Assembly: GCF_038896935.1 (NCBI RefSeq)
Contig: NZ_JBANDC010000020.1
Span: 1 to 64,000 of the forward strand
DNA from: Collimonas rhizosphaerae
Lineage (GTDB): Bacteria > Pseudomonadota > Gammaproteobacteria > Burkholderiales > Burkholderiaceae_D
Direction of reading: 5' to 3'
Length of the DNA stretch: 64,000 bases
Position numbers and translations under genes: made by a program. Shown piece by piece: positions 27,401 to 32,974 of the stretch. Within the stretch, counting starts at the first letter, position 1, and each line of letters opens with the position of its first letter. The notes beneath the pieces were generated by a model that saw only the letters and a list, made by a program, of their open reading frames with translations, had not been told where the DNA came from and made no database searches.

Positions 27401-29358
27401 GCCAGGTTGCTCAGGTTGCGGTGTTCGATCATCACCCCTTTCGGCGTGCCGGTCGAACCCGAGGTATAGATCACGTAAGCCAGGTGAGATGGCGCGAGCC
27501 GGCTGCTGTCCGGGTTGTGATCTGGATAGGCGCTCCAGGCCGGGGCTTGCAGGTCGAGCACCGGCAAGCCTGATGGAAGCGCTGCCAGGACCTGCTGCCA
27601 GCCGCCTTCGATCCCGGCCTGCGTCAGCACTGCCCGCGGCGCGCTGTCGTGCAGCATGTGCGCCAGCCGGTCCGCCGGGTAAGCCGGATCCAGCGGCACG
27701 TAGGCCGCGCCTGCTTTCAGCACGCCCAGCAAACCGGCCACCATCGATACGCCGCGCTCGACGCAGACCGCCACCCGGTCGTCCGGCTGCACGCCCAGTT
27801 CGCGCAGGTAATGCGCCAGCCGGTTGGCCTGGCGGTTGAGTTCGGCGTAGCTCAGCTGTTCGGCGCCTTGTACAACGGCCGCCGCCTGCGGCGTTTTTTC
27901 TGCCTGTGCCTCGAACAGCTGCGGCAGCAGGGATGATGGATAACTCGCCTGCGTGGCGTTCCAGGCCGTCACGACCTGATGGCGTTCCCCGGCGTCGAGC
28001 AACGGCAGCCGGGCTATCGCACAATCCGCGCCGTCGATGACGGCGTCCATCAGCAAGGCCATGCGGCTTTGTATCCGGACGATTTCATCCTGCGTGAAAT
28101 GACGCGTGTTGTAATCGAACACAACCAGCACGTCCTGGCCCTGGTGGAAATCCCGGACCGACAGCGCCAGCGGCGTCTGCTCGAATCCATGGTCCAGCTT
28201 GACGCCGCTGGCCAGCCCGTCGCCCATGGGGAAATCGGTATTGAAGACTTCATAGGAAAGCGAGACGTCGAACAGCTGGCGATAACCGTTCTGCACCACA
28301 TTGTGGGCGCGGTTGATCTCGACGATGGGGCAACGCTGATGGCGGTAGCAGCGGCGCAATTCCTTTGCAACGGCTGCCATCGCTTGGCTGAACGGCTGCT
28401 GCCGGTCCAGCGCGATCGCCACCGGAATGATCGACGAGAACATGCCGAAGGTGCTTTTTTCGCGCGCGTTGCCGCGGTTATGGATGGGCACGCCGATGAC
28501 AACTTCGTCGAGGTCGTTGGCGCGCGCGAAATACACGCTGGTCAAGGCCAGCATGAAATCCGGCGCGGAAAACCCGTGGGCCGCTGCAAACGCGGTCATC
28601 TTGTCGAAGCGCGGACGGTCGATAGACCAGTAGCGCTGCGCGCTGGGAGCCAGCTGTCTGGCCGCGAGCGCGCTATCGCCTGCGACCAGCCGCGCAGGCA
28701 GCTGCGTGAAACGCTGGCGCCAGAATTCCTTGTCGAGCGCAAACCGGGCGGAAGAAAAATAGTCCCGGTCCTTGGCGATGAAATCCAGGTAGGAGGGTGC
28801 GGCTTCGGCCAATGTCACGTCCAGTCCGAGCAGCCGGTTGTAGGCGCTGGCGATGCTGGTGAAGCTCTGCGACGTGCTGATGCCGTCGGCGACCAGGTGG
28901 TGGTAGCACAGCAGCCAGTAATAGCGCGACGGACTCACGCGTATCAGTTCCATTTTCCAGAGCAGCCCGCCATACAGGTCGAACGGCTGCTTGAACACCT
29001 GTTCCATGCGCTGCCGGGCATGCAGGTCGCCGTCGGCTTCGCCGGAAAAATCCAGTACCGGCAACACAAAATCCACCGACGGCAACACCTGCTGCTGCGC
29101 CATGCCGCCGGCTTTGACCAGCACCAGCCTGGCGGCGTCATTTTCCACCGCGAAATAGCGGATGGCTTGCTGCAGCACGAGCGGATCGACGGCTGCGTCG
29201 ATTTGCACTGCCAGTCCGATGTTGTAATAGGGGATGTCTGGATTCAGCATCTGGTCCAGCCACACCACTTGCTGCACGGAAGAAAGTGGGTGGACCGACG
29301 CTGGTCCGTCGTTGGACAGCGCGCCTGGCGCCGCAGGTGTTTCAACCGGATTCGACAT
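12484..29358 (-). CDS. five-module non-ribosomal peptide synthetase with thioesterase
   Basis: 5624 residues; the start MSNPVETP is backed by AGAGG 6 nt upstream (an open extension to 29436 has none). Domain order is Cstart-A1-T1, C2-A2-T2, C3-A3-T3, C4-A4-T4, C5-A5-T5-TE. The C1 active site is HHLVADG (His153). C2 and C3 carry HHMMAKEGD and HHLMAKDGD near their N-termini, the mark of dual epimerisation/condensation domains, with HHLVNDH and HHLVSDH as catalytic motifs. C4 and C5 have HHIVSDG. T serines are near 1013, 2104, 3181, 4244 and 5302; the TE nucleophile lies in GWSFGG (about 5429). Ten-residue pockets, read by eye against GrsA: A1 DAWFLGNVVK (Leu), A2 DFWNIGMVHK (Thr), A3 DAVFMGCTYK (unassigned, hydrophobic), A4 DVWHMSLVDK (Ser), A5 DAMFLGCTYK (unassigned, hydrophobic). 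A starter C domain implies an N-acylated lipopentapeptide with D residues at positions 1 and 2, released or cyclised by the TE. No MbtH or PPTase gene is adjacent. Confidence 0.96.
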   Translation of the reverse strand: MSNPVETPAAPGALSNDGPASVHPLSSVQQVVWLDQMLNPDIPYYNIGLAVQIDAAVDPLVLQQAIRYFAVENDAARLVLVKAGGMAQQQVLPSVDFVLPVLDFSGEADGDLHARQRMEQVFKQPFDLYGGLLWKMELIRVSPSRYYWLLCYHHLVADGISTSQSFTSIASAYNRLLGLDVTLAEAAPSYLDFIAKDRDYFSSARFALDKEFWRQRFTQLPARLVAGDSALAARQLAPSAQRYWSIDRPRFDKMTAFAAAHGFSAPDFMLALTSVYFARANDLDEVVIGVPIHNRGNAREKSTFGMFSSIIPVAIALDRQQPFSQAMAAVAKELRRCYRHQRCPIVEINRAHNVVQNGYRQLFDVSLSYEVFNTDFPMGDGLASGVKLDHGFEQTPLALSVRDFHQGQDVLVVFDYNTRHFTQDEIVRIQSRMALLMDAVIDGADCAIARLPLLDAGERHQVVTAWNATQASYPSSLLPQLFEAQAEKTPQAAAVVQGAEQLSYAELNRQANRLAHYLRELGVQPDDRVAVCVERGVSMVAGLLGVLKAGAAYVPLDPAYPADRLAHMLHDSAPRAVLTQAGIEGGWQQVLAALPSGLPVLDLQAPAWSAYPDHNPDSSRLAPSHLAYVIYTSGSTGTPKGVMIEHRNLSNLAHWHNAAFELQAGQRTSCVARLGFDAAAWEIWPSLCVGATLLLPVRDDDAATVLAWWSEQTLDVSFLPTPMAEHALRNGIGNPHLRHLLTGGDRLRHAPQAGLPFSLVNNYGPTEATVVATSGRLAAAGEVLHIGRPIANAQVYLLDAEGEPVPVGVAGELHIGGAGVARGYLNQPQLTEQRFVPDPFSQLPGARLYKTGDLARWQADGNLVYLGRNDFQVKIRGFRIELGEIETQLASHPAIREAVVIVREDTPGDQRLVAYIVTGEDIDAAALRTHLGLSLPDYMVPAAYVTLPALPLTPNGKLDRKNLPAPDGDAYAFNGYAAPEGATETVLAAIWTELLQIERIGRHDNFFSLGGHSLLAVTLVERMRQQGLQAEVRALFAAPTLAGLAAAIGAESRLVTVPPSLIPAGCECITPAMLPMVALTDAEIAHVVDKVPGGAANVQDIYPLAPLQEGILFHHMMAKEGDPYLLVGMTGFDTRERLASYLAALQGVIQRHDVLRTAIVWEGVPEPLQVVWRSAPLVQEELMLDPANGDIAGQLRARFDPRHTRLDLSQAPLMRTSFAYDATQKRWVLLTLIHHLVNDHTTLEVMRAEIAAHLQEQEAQLPAPLQFRNHVAQARSGASTETHETFFRRMLGDVDEPTAPFGLLEVHGDGGGLEESHVQLDARLSQRLRQQARQLGVSAASLFHLAWGQVLARVASRSDVVFGTVLFGRMQGGEGADRMMGLLINTLPLRISIDGQGAAASVRRTHALLVELMEHEHASLALAQRASAIAAPQPLFSALLNYRHSMLSQAAPSEQEAWNGITRISGEERSNYPLSLSVDDLGSGFALTAQVTPAVGAMRICDFMQTALERLVAALETAPERAINSIDVLPAAERHQIVQTWNANQPGYPGQLLPQLFEAQVARTPQAAAVTHGAEQLSYAELNRQANRLAHYLRELGVQPDDRVAICVERGIAMVVGLLAVLKAGAAYVPLDPAYPADRLAHMLNDSAPRVVLTQAGIEGSWPQVKATIAPGLPLLDLQAPAWSAYPDHNPDSSHLAPSDMAYVIYTSGSTGTPKGVMVEHRNVTRLFAATDAWFHFGAQDVWSLFHSFAFDFSVWEIWGALLHGGRLVVVPLETARSAEDFYRLLCREKITILNQTPSAFRQLIAAQSGSAETHLLRHVIFGGEALEPATLAPWYTRKQNCATRLINMYGITETTVHVTYQPIEAADTVRGGVSPIGVRIPDLSVYLLDTLGEPAPVGVAGELYIGGAGVARGYLNRPELTAQRFIPDPFSQQPDARLYKTGDLARWQADGNLAYLGRNDFQVKIRGFRIELGEIETQLASHPAIREAVVIAREDTPGDKRLVAYIVVHEEVDAETLRAHLNLNLPDYMVPAAYVTLAALPLTANGKLDRKNLPAPAGDAYAVSGYEAPQGETETALAAIWSALLQIGRIGRHDNFFSLGGHSLLAVSLMEKMRQQGLQAEVRALFAAPTLAGLAAAIGEESRVVAVPASLIPAGCGLITPAMLPMAALDSAEIDRVVDSVPGGAANVQDIYPLAPLQEGILFHHLMAKDGDPYLLVGLTAFDTRTRLDGYLAALQGVIQRHDVLRTAIVWEGVPEPLQVVWRSAPLVQEELMLDPADGDIAGQLRARFDPRHTRLDLSQAPLMRTSFAYDSVQERWVLLTLMHHLVSDHTTLEVVRAEIAAHLQGQQAQLPVPLQFRNYVAQARLGGNIEVHEAFFRQMLGDVDEPTAPFGLLEVHGDGGGLEEGHVQLSTALSKRLRQQARQLGVSAASLCHLAWGQVLARIANRSDVVFGTVLFGRMQGGAGTDRMMGLLVNTLPLRINIDAQGAAASVRHTHALLTELMEHEHASLALAQRASAIAAPQPLFSALLNYRHGMLGETTAAEQATWEGVTQISGEERSNYPLTLSVDDLGSGFALTAQVTPAVGALRVCGFMQTALERLVAALETTPERAVNSIDVMPAAERQQVVSSWNATKTRQPAPLLPQLFEAQAAKTPQAIAAVHGTAQLSYAELNRQANQLAHHLRQLGVKRNDRIALQLERSLPLLVAILAILKCGAAYVPIDASLPDERKIFMANDSSATLLLAHSSGRWPAQAALTRVDLDHIAAGAYAADNLTPGGDDETIAYIMYTSGSTGQPKGVMVPHRGIKRLVLENGYAAFDAGDRIAFAANPAFDASTVEIWGALLNGGRIVVIDKEIFLDPLHLADALERQGITTLFLTTAVFNQCAAVAPDAFGRLRFLMTGGERCDPAAFARVLEAGKPGHLIHCYGPTEATTYATTYEVSVADASQATIPIGRPIAGTQVYLLDAHGEPVPVGVAGEMYIGGAGIARGYLNREELTAERFIPDRFSSQPGALLYRTGDLALWQADGNLVHLGRNDFQVKIRGFRIELGEIEAKLASHPAVREAVVIAREDNPGDKRLVAYIIASEEIDAAALRSHLSVSMPEYMVPAAYVMLAALPLTPNGKLDRKHLPAPEADAYAASGYVAPEGETEIALAAIWSQLLRVDRIGRHDNFFSLGGHSLIAVQMISRIRQAFAIEVAISTLFACPVLRDFSAQLLAGSHSVRPPLTAATAAEREQLSFAQQRLWFLEQMGGVSHAYHIPLGLQLRGELDRVALVQALERLVFRHEALRTSFAAKEGHGAIQRVAAADVSHFHLLEHDLRHHPERDAELERQLAVEAARPFDLAQGPLIRGLLLQETRTRHTLLITAHHIVSDGWSTAILLDEISALYNAYHEGRHDPLPPLTVQYPDYAAWQRRWISGAVLEQQAAYWKQSLAGAPTLLEVPADYPRPPQQDYAGSSIDTTLDATLTRKLKALSQRHGSTLYMTLLGSWTLLLGRLAGQDDIVIGTPAANRSQQEAEGLIGFFVNTLALRIRLPENATVASLLAHVRQQALAAQQHQEIPFEQVVEHTHPVRSMAHSPLFQVMFAWQNAPQGKLQLSGLELAPLAVRQVTAKFDLTLALGESGDAVTGSLEYATALFEPGTVQRYLGYWHRLLQAMVADDGQQIASLPLTGEAERQLLDEWNATQVTYPERESLLHQLCEVQAARTPQAVAVEQGTQQLSYAELNRQANQLAHYLRELGVRPDDRVAICAERSLAMVVALLAVLKAGAAYVPLDPAYPADRLAHMLSDSGPRVVLTQAGIEGGWQQVRAALPPDLPVLDLQAASWDAYPGHNPDSSHLTPSDLAYVIYTSGSTGKPKGVMNEHRGVVNRMLWMQQAYGLEQHDVVLQKTPFSFDVSVWEFFWPLMVGAKLVMAKPDGHKDPRYLSEVIRTAGVTTLHFVPSMLQVFATHGEAANCSGIVRVMCSGEALPASLVRSFHALLPQAQLHNLYGPTEAAVDVTAWTAVAGETRGLIPIGKPIANTSIHILDALGQPVPIGVAGELHIGGVQVARGYLNQPQLTEQRFIADPFSPQPGARLYKTGDLARWQTDGNLAYLGRNDFQVKIRGFRIELGEIETQLVSHPAVREAVVIAREDNPGDKRLVAYIVADEEIGAEVLRTHLGSSMPDYMVPAAYVTLAALPLTPNGKLDRNNLPAPDGGAYAAGGYAAPEGENEIALAAIWSELLRVERIGRHDNFFSLGGHSLLAVQMMSRIRQAFGVEVALSTLFMHPFFSDFAAQLPGSDASIRPAMTLATGAEREQLSFAQQRLWFLEQMGEVRQAYHVPLALQLRGELDRVALVQALERLVFRHEALRTSFIPQHGQGAIQQVAAADVSHFHLLEHDLRHHPERDAERERLIAAEAAAPFDLARGPLIRGRLLQETRTQHTLLVTMHHIVSDGWSLGVLLNEVSALYNAYRQGEHDPLPALAVQYPDYAAWQRRWMSGTVLEQQTAYWTENLAGAPTLLELPTDYPRPPQQDYAGAWVDAVLDGELTKKLKALSQRHGTTLHMTLLSSWALLLGRLAGQDDIVIGTPAANRSQQEVEGLIGFFVNTLALRIHLPEHATVGTLLTHVKQQSVAAQQHQEIPFEQVVEHTHPVRSMAHSPLFQVMFAWQNAPQGRLSLAGLEMTQLPFKQVTAKFDLTLSLGESDDVIAGVLEYATALFERGTVERYLGYWQRLLQAMVDDDAQQIARLPLLGAAERHQIVTAWNATGAGNPQDLLPQLFEAQAAKTPQAIAVVHGAEQLSYAGLNRRASQLAHYLRALGVKPGDRVALHLDRSSQLVVAELAILKCGAAYVPIDPALPDERKVFMASDSGVSLVLALAGGNWPALATVTRVNLDGSPETACAADNLAPAGDNDTIAYIMYTSGSTGQPKGVMVPHRGIKRLVLENGYAAFDASDRIAFAANPAFDASTMEIWGALLNGGRIVVIDKEVFLDPFRFAGALEQHAVTALFITTAVFNQCAAIVPDAFGKLRYLLTGGERCDPAAFARVLEAGKPGHLIHCYGPTETTTYATTHEITAVDPAQATIPIGRPIANTQAYLLDTHGEPVPVGVTGEIYIGGAGVACGYLNRPELTEERFVPDRFSGLPGALLYRTGDLARWQADGNLVHLGRNDFQVKIRGFRIELGEIEAKLAAHPAVREAVVIAREDSPGNKRLVAYVVAHETAGVETVDAETLRSHLSVNMPEYMVPAAYVMLAALPLTPNGKLDRKHLPAPAADAYAVGGYAAPEGEIETVLAGIWSELLQIERIGRHDNFFSLGGHSLSILQVVNLLKQKGVRISASDVFTYPTVARLAEHIAQLNPLETENAAVLIRAGGRQRPLFLMHEGSGLLIYAHMLASHIHPDIPVYGLPPVPLEQPQLSTVQGMAVRAADLIRAVQPSGPYRLAGWSFGGALAYEVAQQFLNAGQEVEFIGLFDTHCSIGDDDEREWKLGDKQLMLTLLEAAAGNDPVLKAAMEKLKAAAPDIDVPTLLQLARRNGLFPAGFSLQGLLQLMENSRTIIRAYGDYAAQPIGVPVHFYSAEGDTVNEPLRGWGAVVPEMLLRLVPVPGTHQSMMISPHIEVFAHALNTALQPAKQEGVLASLQP

Positions 29359-29866
29359 AAAAACCTCTAGGCAGTGTTTTGACAACAATCGGAAATTGAG
29401 GAAGCGTTCTGCTTCTCCCGGGCCGCCGCCTGCCACGGCATGTGGATCGCCGGCGTCGATTCTCGGGTTGGAGCAGGGGCTTAAGGGATGCTGCTGGAGG
29501 CGGTTGCCTCAGTGGCGAGAGAGCATGGACAAAGCTGCTGTAGGGGGAGCGTGCGCATGGAATTCTCTTGGCTTGGAAACAAGTTTGAGGCGGACACCAG
29601 TTGCCGTAACCAGGCTTTGGCAGCGACGGCCGGGAAGGCAGCCAGCCGCCGCATCGCATAGGTTACGAGGCAAAAGTGATGACGATGTTGCAAGTAAAAA
29701 ACGAAGTAACATTGTTACTGTACAGAAAGTAAAAAACGCCGAAACTGTCACTTTTCACAGGCTGTTGCATTGCGGAAAATCACAGTAGACTAATGCGCAC
29801 CCAGTCTTTTGATTGCATTTTTACCAACTATGATGGCATTTGCATCGGTAATGCAGGGATCCCGTC
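29359..29866. promoter_or_regulatory. NRPS/MFS divergent control region
   Basis: 508-nt non-coding gap between the divergent NRPS and exporter genes. The NRPS-proximal half is GC-rich; the part from about 29670 to 29850 is AT-rich and should contain the promoters. It holds a palindrome flanked by two direct repeats (annotated separately). I see no credible small gene; short frames here lack ribosome-binding sites. Confidence 0.6.
29692..29738. promoter_or_regulatory. palindrome AGTAACATTGTTACT flanked by 12-bp direct repeats
   Basis: The 15-bp palindrome at 29705-29719 (6-3-6, perfect) is bracketed by two identical copies of AAGTAAAAAACG at 29692-29703 and 29727-29738, exactly 35 bp apart. 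The compact symmetric layout in the only shared control region of the NRPS and its exporter suggests an operator. No regulator gene is adjacent, so the binding protein is unknown. Confidence 0.5.
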
Positions 29867-31183
29867 TTGCCTTCCTACGCCACGCCAGACTGCTCGAAAG
29901 CACAAGCTCCCGCCATGACCGAAATGACCGAAGAACTCGCAGCAGAAAACGCGGTTCCTGCCGACCGGGCGGGGCTGCCGCCGGTATTGCTGCATCGTGG
30001 TTTCCTGCTGCTGATGGTGGGGTCATTCGCCGCCTTCCTGGGCGAGCAGCTGACCACGGTGGCGTTGCCCTGGCTGGTGCTGAAGCTGAGCAACGACAGC
30101 CTGGCGCTGGGTACGGTGCTGGCGGTGGTGGCGGTGCCGAAAATCCTGTTCCTGGTGCTCGCCGGCGTGGTGGTGGACCGGCATTCGCCGCGCACCGTGC
30201 TGGTATGCGCGCTGGCCGGAGGCACCGTCCTGCTGACGGCAGTCGGCGCGATGCTGCTGCATGACTTGCTGGCGCTGTGGATGGTCTACCTGTTTGCCTG
30301 CGGCATGGGACTGGCGGGCGCTTTTGCGATTCCGGCGCGGGTCGCCATGCTGCCCAGGCTGATCGACCCGCGCCAGCTGCAGCCGGCGAACGCCATGCTC
30401 ATGGGCGTCACCCAGGTGTCGATGCTGGGCGGGCCGCTCCTGGCCGGGCTGCTGGCGGCGTCGGCGGATGGGCTGGGACTGGTTTTCTTGCTGAATGCTT
30501 GCTGTTTCCTGCTTGCCACGGTCACCGTGCCGCGTCTGCAGCCGCGTCCGCAGCCGGCGCAGAGTCATCATGTGCCGCTGCTTGCCACCATTGTTCCCGC
30601 TGCAAAATGGCTGTGGTCCGACCGCGTGCTGAGGACGCTGATCAGTTACTGGGCCGTGGTCACGTTGCTGCTGGCCGGCCCGGTGCAGGTAGGGCTGCCG
30701 CTGTGGGTGGACCGCCAGCTGGGCGGCGGCGCTTCGGCGTTCGGCATACTGATCGCCGCCAACGGCCTGGGCCAATTGGTCGGCATCGTGTGCTCCGGCT
30801 TGCGCGCCAGGAAAGTGGCCAATCTCGGCGTCGCGGTCTGCCTGATCGACGGCCTGGCGGGCATGGCCGTGCTCGGCATGGGATTCACCCATGTCCTTGA
30901 GGCCGGCCTGGCGCTGATGCTTGCGGTCGGCGTCGGCGCCGGCTACGTGCAGGTCGGATTGTTCACCTGGATCCAGCGCCGGATTCCGACCGAACTCCAC
31001 GGCCGGGTGCTCAGCATCCTGATGCTGATCCTGATCACGATTGCGCCGCTGTCGGCGCTGATTGCCGGTTACCTGATCCTGTACGTGACACCGTCCCAGC
31101 TTTTCATTTACAGCGGCATGCTGCTGTCGCTGTTTGCCATGCTGATGCTGTTGCATCCGGACTTGCGGAAACTGCGCAACTAG
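29867..31183 (+). CDS. MFS transporter, probable exporter of the NRPS product
   Basis: 438 residues from a TTG start preceded by AGGGA; an ATG at 29915 (MTEMTEE) is the alternative start without a clear SD and gives 422 residues. About 12 hydrophobic segments are visible, with the MFS loop 2-3 motif as VVVDRHSPRTV. The sequence resembles the DHA3/MFS_3 group that includes enterobactin and drug exporters. It is divergent from the NRPS and shares its control region, the usual place for an exporter or self-resistance pump. Export of the lipopeptide is inference. Confidence 0.88.
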   Translation: MPSYATPDCSKAQAPAMTEMTEELAAENAVPADRAGLPPVLLHRGFLLLMVGSFAAFLGEQLTTVALPWLVLKLSNDSLALGTVLAVVAVPKILFLVLAGVVVDRHSPRTVLVCALAGGTVLLTAVGAMLLHDLLALWMVYLFACGMGLAGAFAIPARVAMLPRLIDPRQLQPANAMLMGVTQVSMLGGPLLAGLLAASADGLGLVFLLNACCFLLATVTVPRLQPRPQPAQSHHVPLLATIVPAAKWLWSDRVLRTLISYWAVVTLLLAGPVQVGLPLWVDRQLGGGASAFGILIAANGLGQLVGIVCSGLRARKVANLGVAVCLIDGLAGMAVLGMGFTHVLEAGLALMLAVGVGAGYVQVGLFTWIQRRIPTELHGRVLSILMLILITIAPLSALIAGYLILYVTPSQLFIYSGMLLSLFAMLMLLHPDLRKLRN

Positions 31184-31372
31184 TAACGGATTGGCCGCCG
31201 CGGCATGGCAAACAGGGATTCGCTGTAGAATATTTCTAAGCGGAAAGGAACTGTCATCCCATGCTCCGGTCAGACTTGAATCCGGCGTGAGGCTGCCATC
31301 GGCAAGAAGACGGCAGCAATGTTTTTCTGCACGTCTTCACTGTATCTGTTTCAGAAACGGAGTTTGACAGTC

Positions 31373-32932
31373 ATGGCAAAAATCCCCCTCCCAGGCAGCG
31401 AACGCAGTCTCCCTTCCGGCGCCAAGAGCGTCGGCCGCGCTGCCCCCGCCGAGCAGCTCGAAGTGACTGTCGTCATGCGCCGCAGCGCGGACCAGGAGTT
31501 GTGCGACATCGTCGACAGACAATGCGCGGGCGCGGCGGTTGCGGCGCATCTCTCGCGCGAAGAATTCGCCCAGAAGTTTTCCGCCTCGCCGCAAGATATC
31601 GCCAAGGTGACCGCATTTGCGCGCGACCATGGATTGCAGGTGGTGCGCGAAGATCCTGCTTGCAGCACCGTCACGCTGAGCGGCAGCGTGGCGCAGTTCA
31701 ACCAGGTATTCGACGTCGACCTGCAGCGTTACGAATCGCATCTTGGCAGCTATCGGGGCCGCACCGGCGCGGTCCACATCCCGGCCGAGCTGCAGGATAT
31801 CGTGACGGCGGTGGTCGGCCTCGACAACCGCCCGCAAGCGCGCCCGCTGTTCCGCCTGCAGCCGCCGTTCCGCTTCGCGCCGCACAATACCGCCACCGCC
31901 TCCTTCCTGCCGACCCAGTTTGCATCCCTGTACGACTTTCCCGACAACCTCGGCGCCGGCCAGTGCATCGCCATCATCGAACTGGGCGGCGGTTACCGCG
32001 ACGCCGACCAGCAAGCTTATTTTTCCAAACTGGGCATCGCGCTGCCGAAGATCAGCGCGGTCACGGTGAACGGCCCCGGCAACCAGCCTAGCGGCGATGC
32101 CAACGGCGCCGACGGCGAGGTGGTGCTGGATATCCAGATTGCCGGCGCGCTGGCGCCCGAAGCGCATATCGTGGTGTATTTTTCGACCAATACGGATGCC
32201 GGTTTCCTCAACGCGCTCAACAGCGCCGTGCATGACAACGTCAACCGGCCGTCCGTCGTCTCGATCAGCTGGGGCAGCGCCGAACCGCGCTGGACGCAGC
32301 AAGCCATGCAATCGTTCAATGCAGCGCTGCAGGCGGCGGCCGCGATGGGAGTAACGGTGTGCGTCGCCTCCGGCGACAGCGGTTCGAGCGACGGCGTGGC
32401 CGGCGGCAACCATGTCGATTTTCCTGCGTCCAGCCCATACGTGCTGGCTTGCGGCGGCACCCGCCTGCAGGCGGCCGGGCAGGCGATCGAGAGCGAGGTG
32501 GTGTGGAACGGCGGCACGCAGGGCGGCGCCGGCGGTGGCGGCGTCAGCACGGTGTTTGCGCTGCCGGCCTGGCAAAAGAGCCTGGTGCTTACCGGCAGCG
32601 ACGGCAAGCATCAGCCGCTGGCGAAGCGCGGCGTGCCGGATGTGGCCGGCAACGCCGATCCGGTCACCGGCTACCAGGTGTATATCGACGGCGCCGACGC
32701 GGTAGTGGGCGGCACCAGCGCGGTGGCGCCGCTGTGGGCGGCATTGCTGGCCCGTATCAACACGGCGAAGGGCAGCGCGGTCGGTTTCGTCAATCCGAAG
32801 CTGTACCAGCAGCAGGCTGCCTTCCACGACGTCACGCAGGGCAACAACGGCTACTTTGCCGCGGCCCCTGGCTGGGACGCCTGCACCGGACTGGGCAGCC
32901 CGGACGGCAAGAAACTGGCAAGCGTGCTGTAG
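31373..32932 (+). CDS. S53 family serine-carboxyl peptidase (kumamolisin/sedolisin-like)
   Basis: 519-residue acid-type protease. The N-terminal pro-kumamolisin activation domain (about residues 25-165) is followed by the catalytic domain. The triad is visible: Glu249 and Asp253 in GEVVLDIQIAGALAPEA, Ser449 in GGTSAVAP, plus oxyanion Asp335 in ASGDSGSSDG. The C-terminal calcium site follows (DVTQGNNGYFAAAPGWDACTGLGSP). No signal peptide is seen; the family often lacks a classical one, so the export route is open. The start MAKIPLPGSER has GGAG somewhat far upstream; the frame extends to 31319. S53 enzymes work at low pH and self-cleave their propeptide. A 42-nt gap separates it from the S10 peptidase. 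Confidence 0.93.
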   Translation: MAKIPLPGSERSLPSGAKSVGRAAPAEQLEVTVVMRRSADQELCDIVDRQCAGAAVAAHLSREEFAQKFSASPQDIAKVTAFARDHGLQVVREDPACSTVTLSGSVAQFNQVFDVDLQRYESHLGSYRGRTGAVHIPAELQDIVTAVVGLDNRPQARPLFRLQPPFRFAPHNTATASFLPTQFASLYDFPDNLGAGQCIAIIELGGGYRDADQQAYFSKLGIALPKISAVTVNGPGNQPSGDANGADGEVVLDIQIAGALAPEAHIVVYFSTNTDAGFLNALNSAVHDNVNRPSVVSISWGSAEPRWTQQAMQSFNAALQAAAAMGVTVCVASGDSGSSDGVAGGNHVDFPASSPYVLACGGTRLQAAGQAIESEVVWNGGTQGGAGGGGVSTVFALPAWQKSLVLTGSDGKHQPLAKRGVPDVAGNADPVTGYQVYIDGADAVVGGTSAVAPLWAALLARINTAKGSAVGFVNPKLYQQQAAFHDVTQGNNGYFAAAPGWDACTGLGSPDGKKLASVL

Positions 32933-32974
32933 CAGCGGCGCCCGGCGGGCCGCAACTTCGACCAAGGAGAGATC

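Noticed and set aside
12484..29358. Direct repeats about 3.2 kb apart as mobile elements or CRISPR-like repeats
   Set aside because: The repeats are the A, C and T domains of successive NRPS modules; they are coding and in frame.
29359..29436. Upstream extension of the NRPS to an earlier start
   Set aside because: The extra 26 residues have no ribosome-binding site, while MSNPVETP has AGAGG at good spacing.
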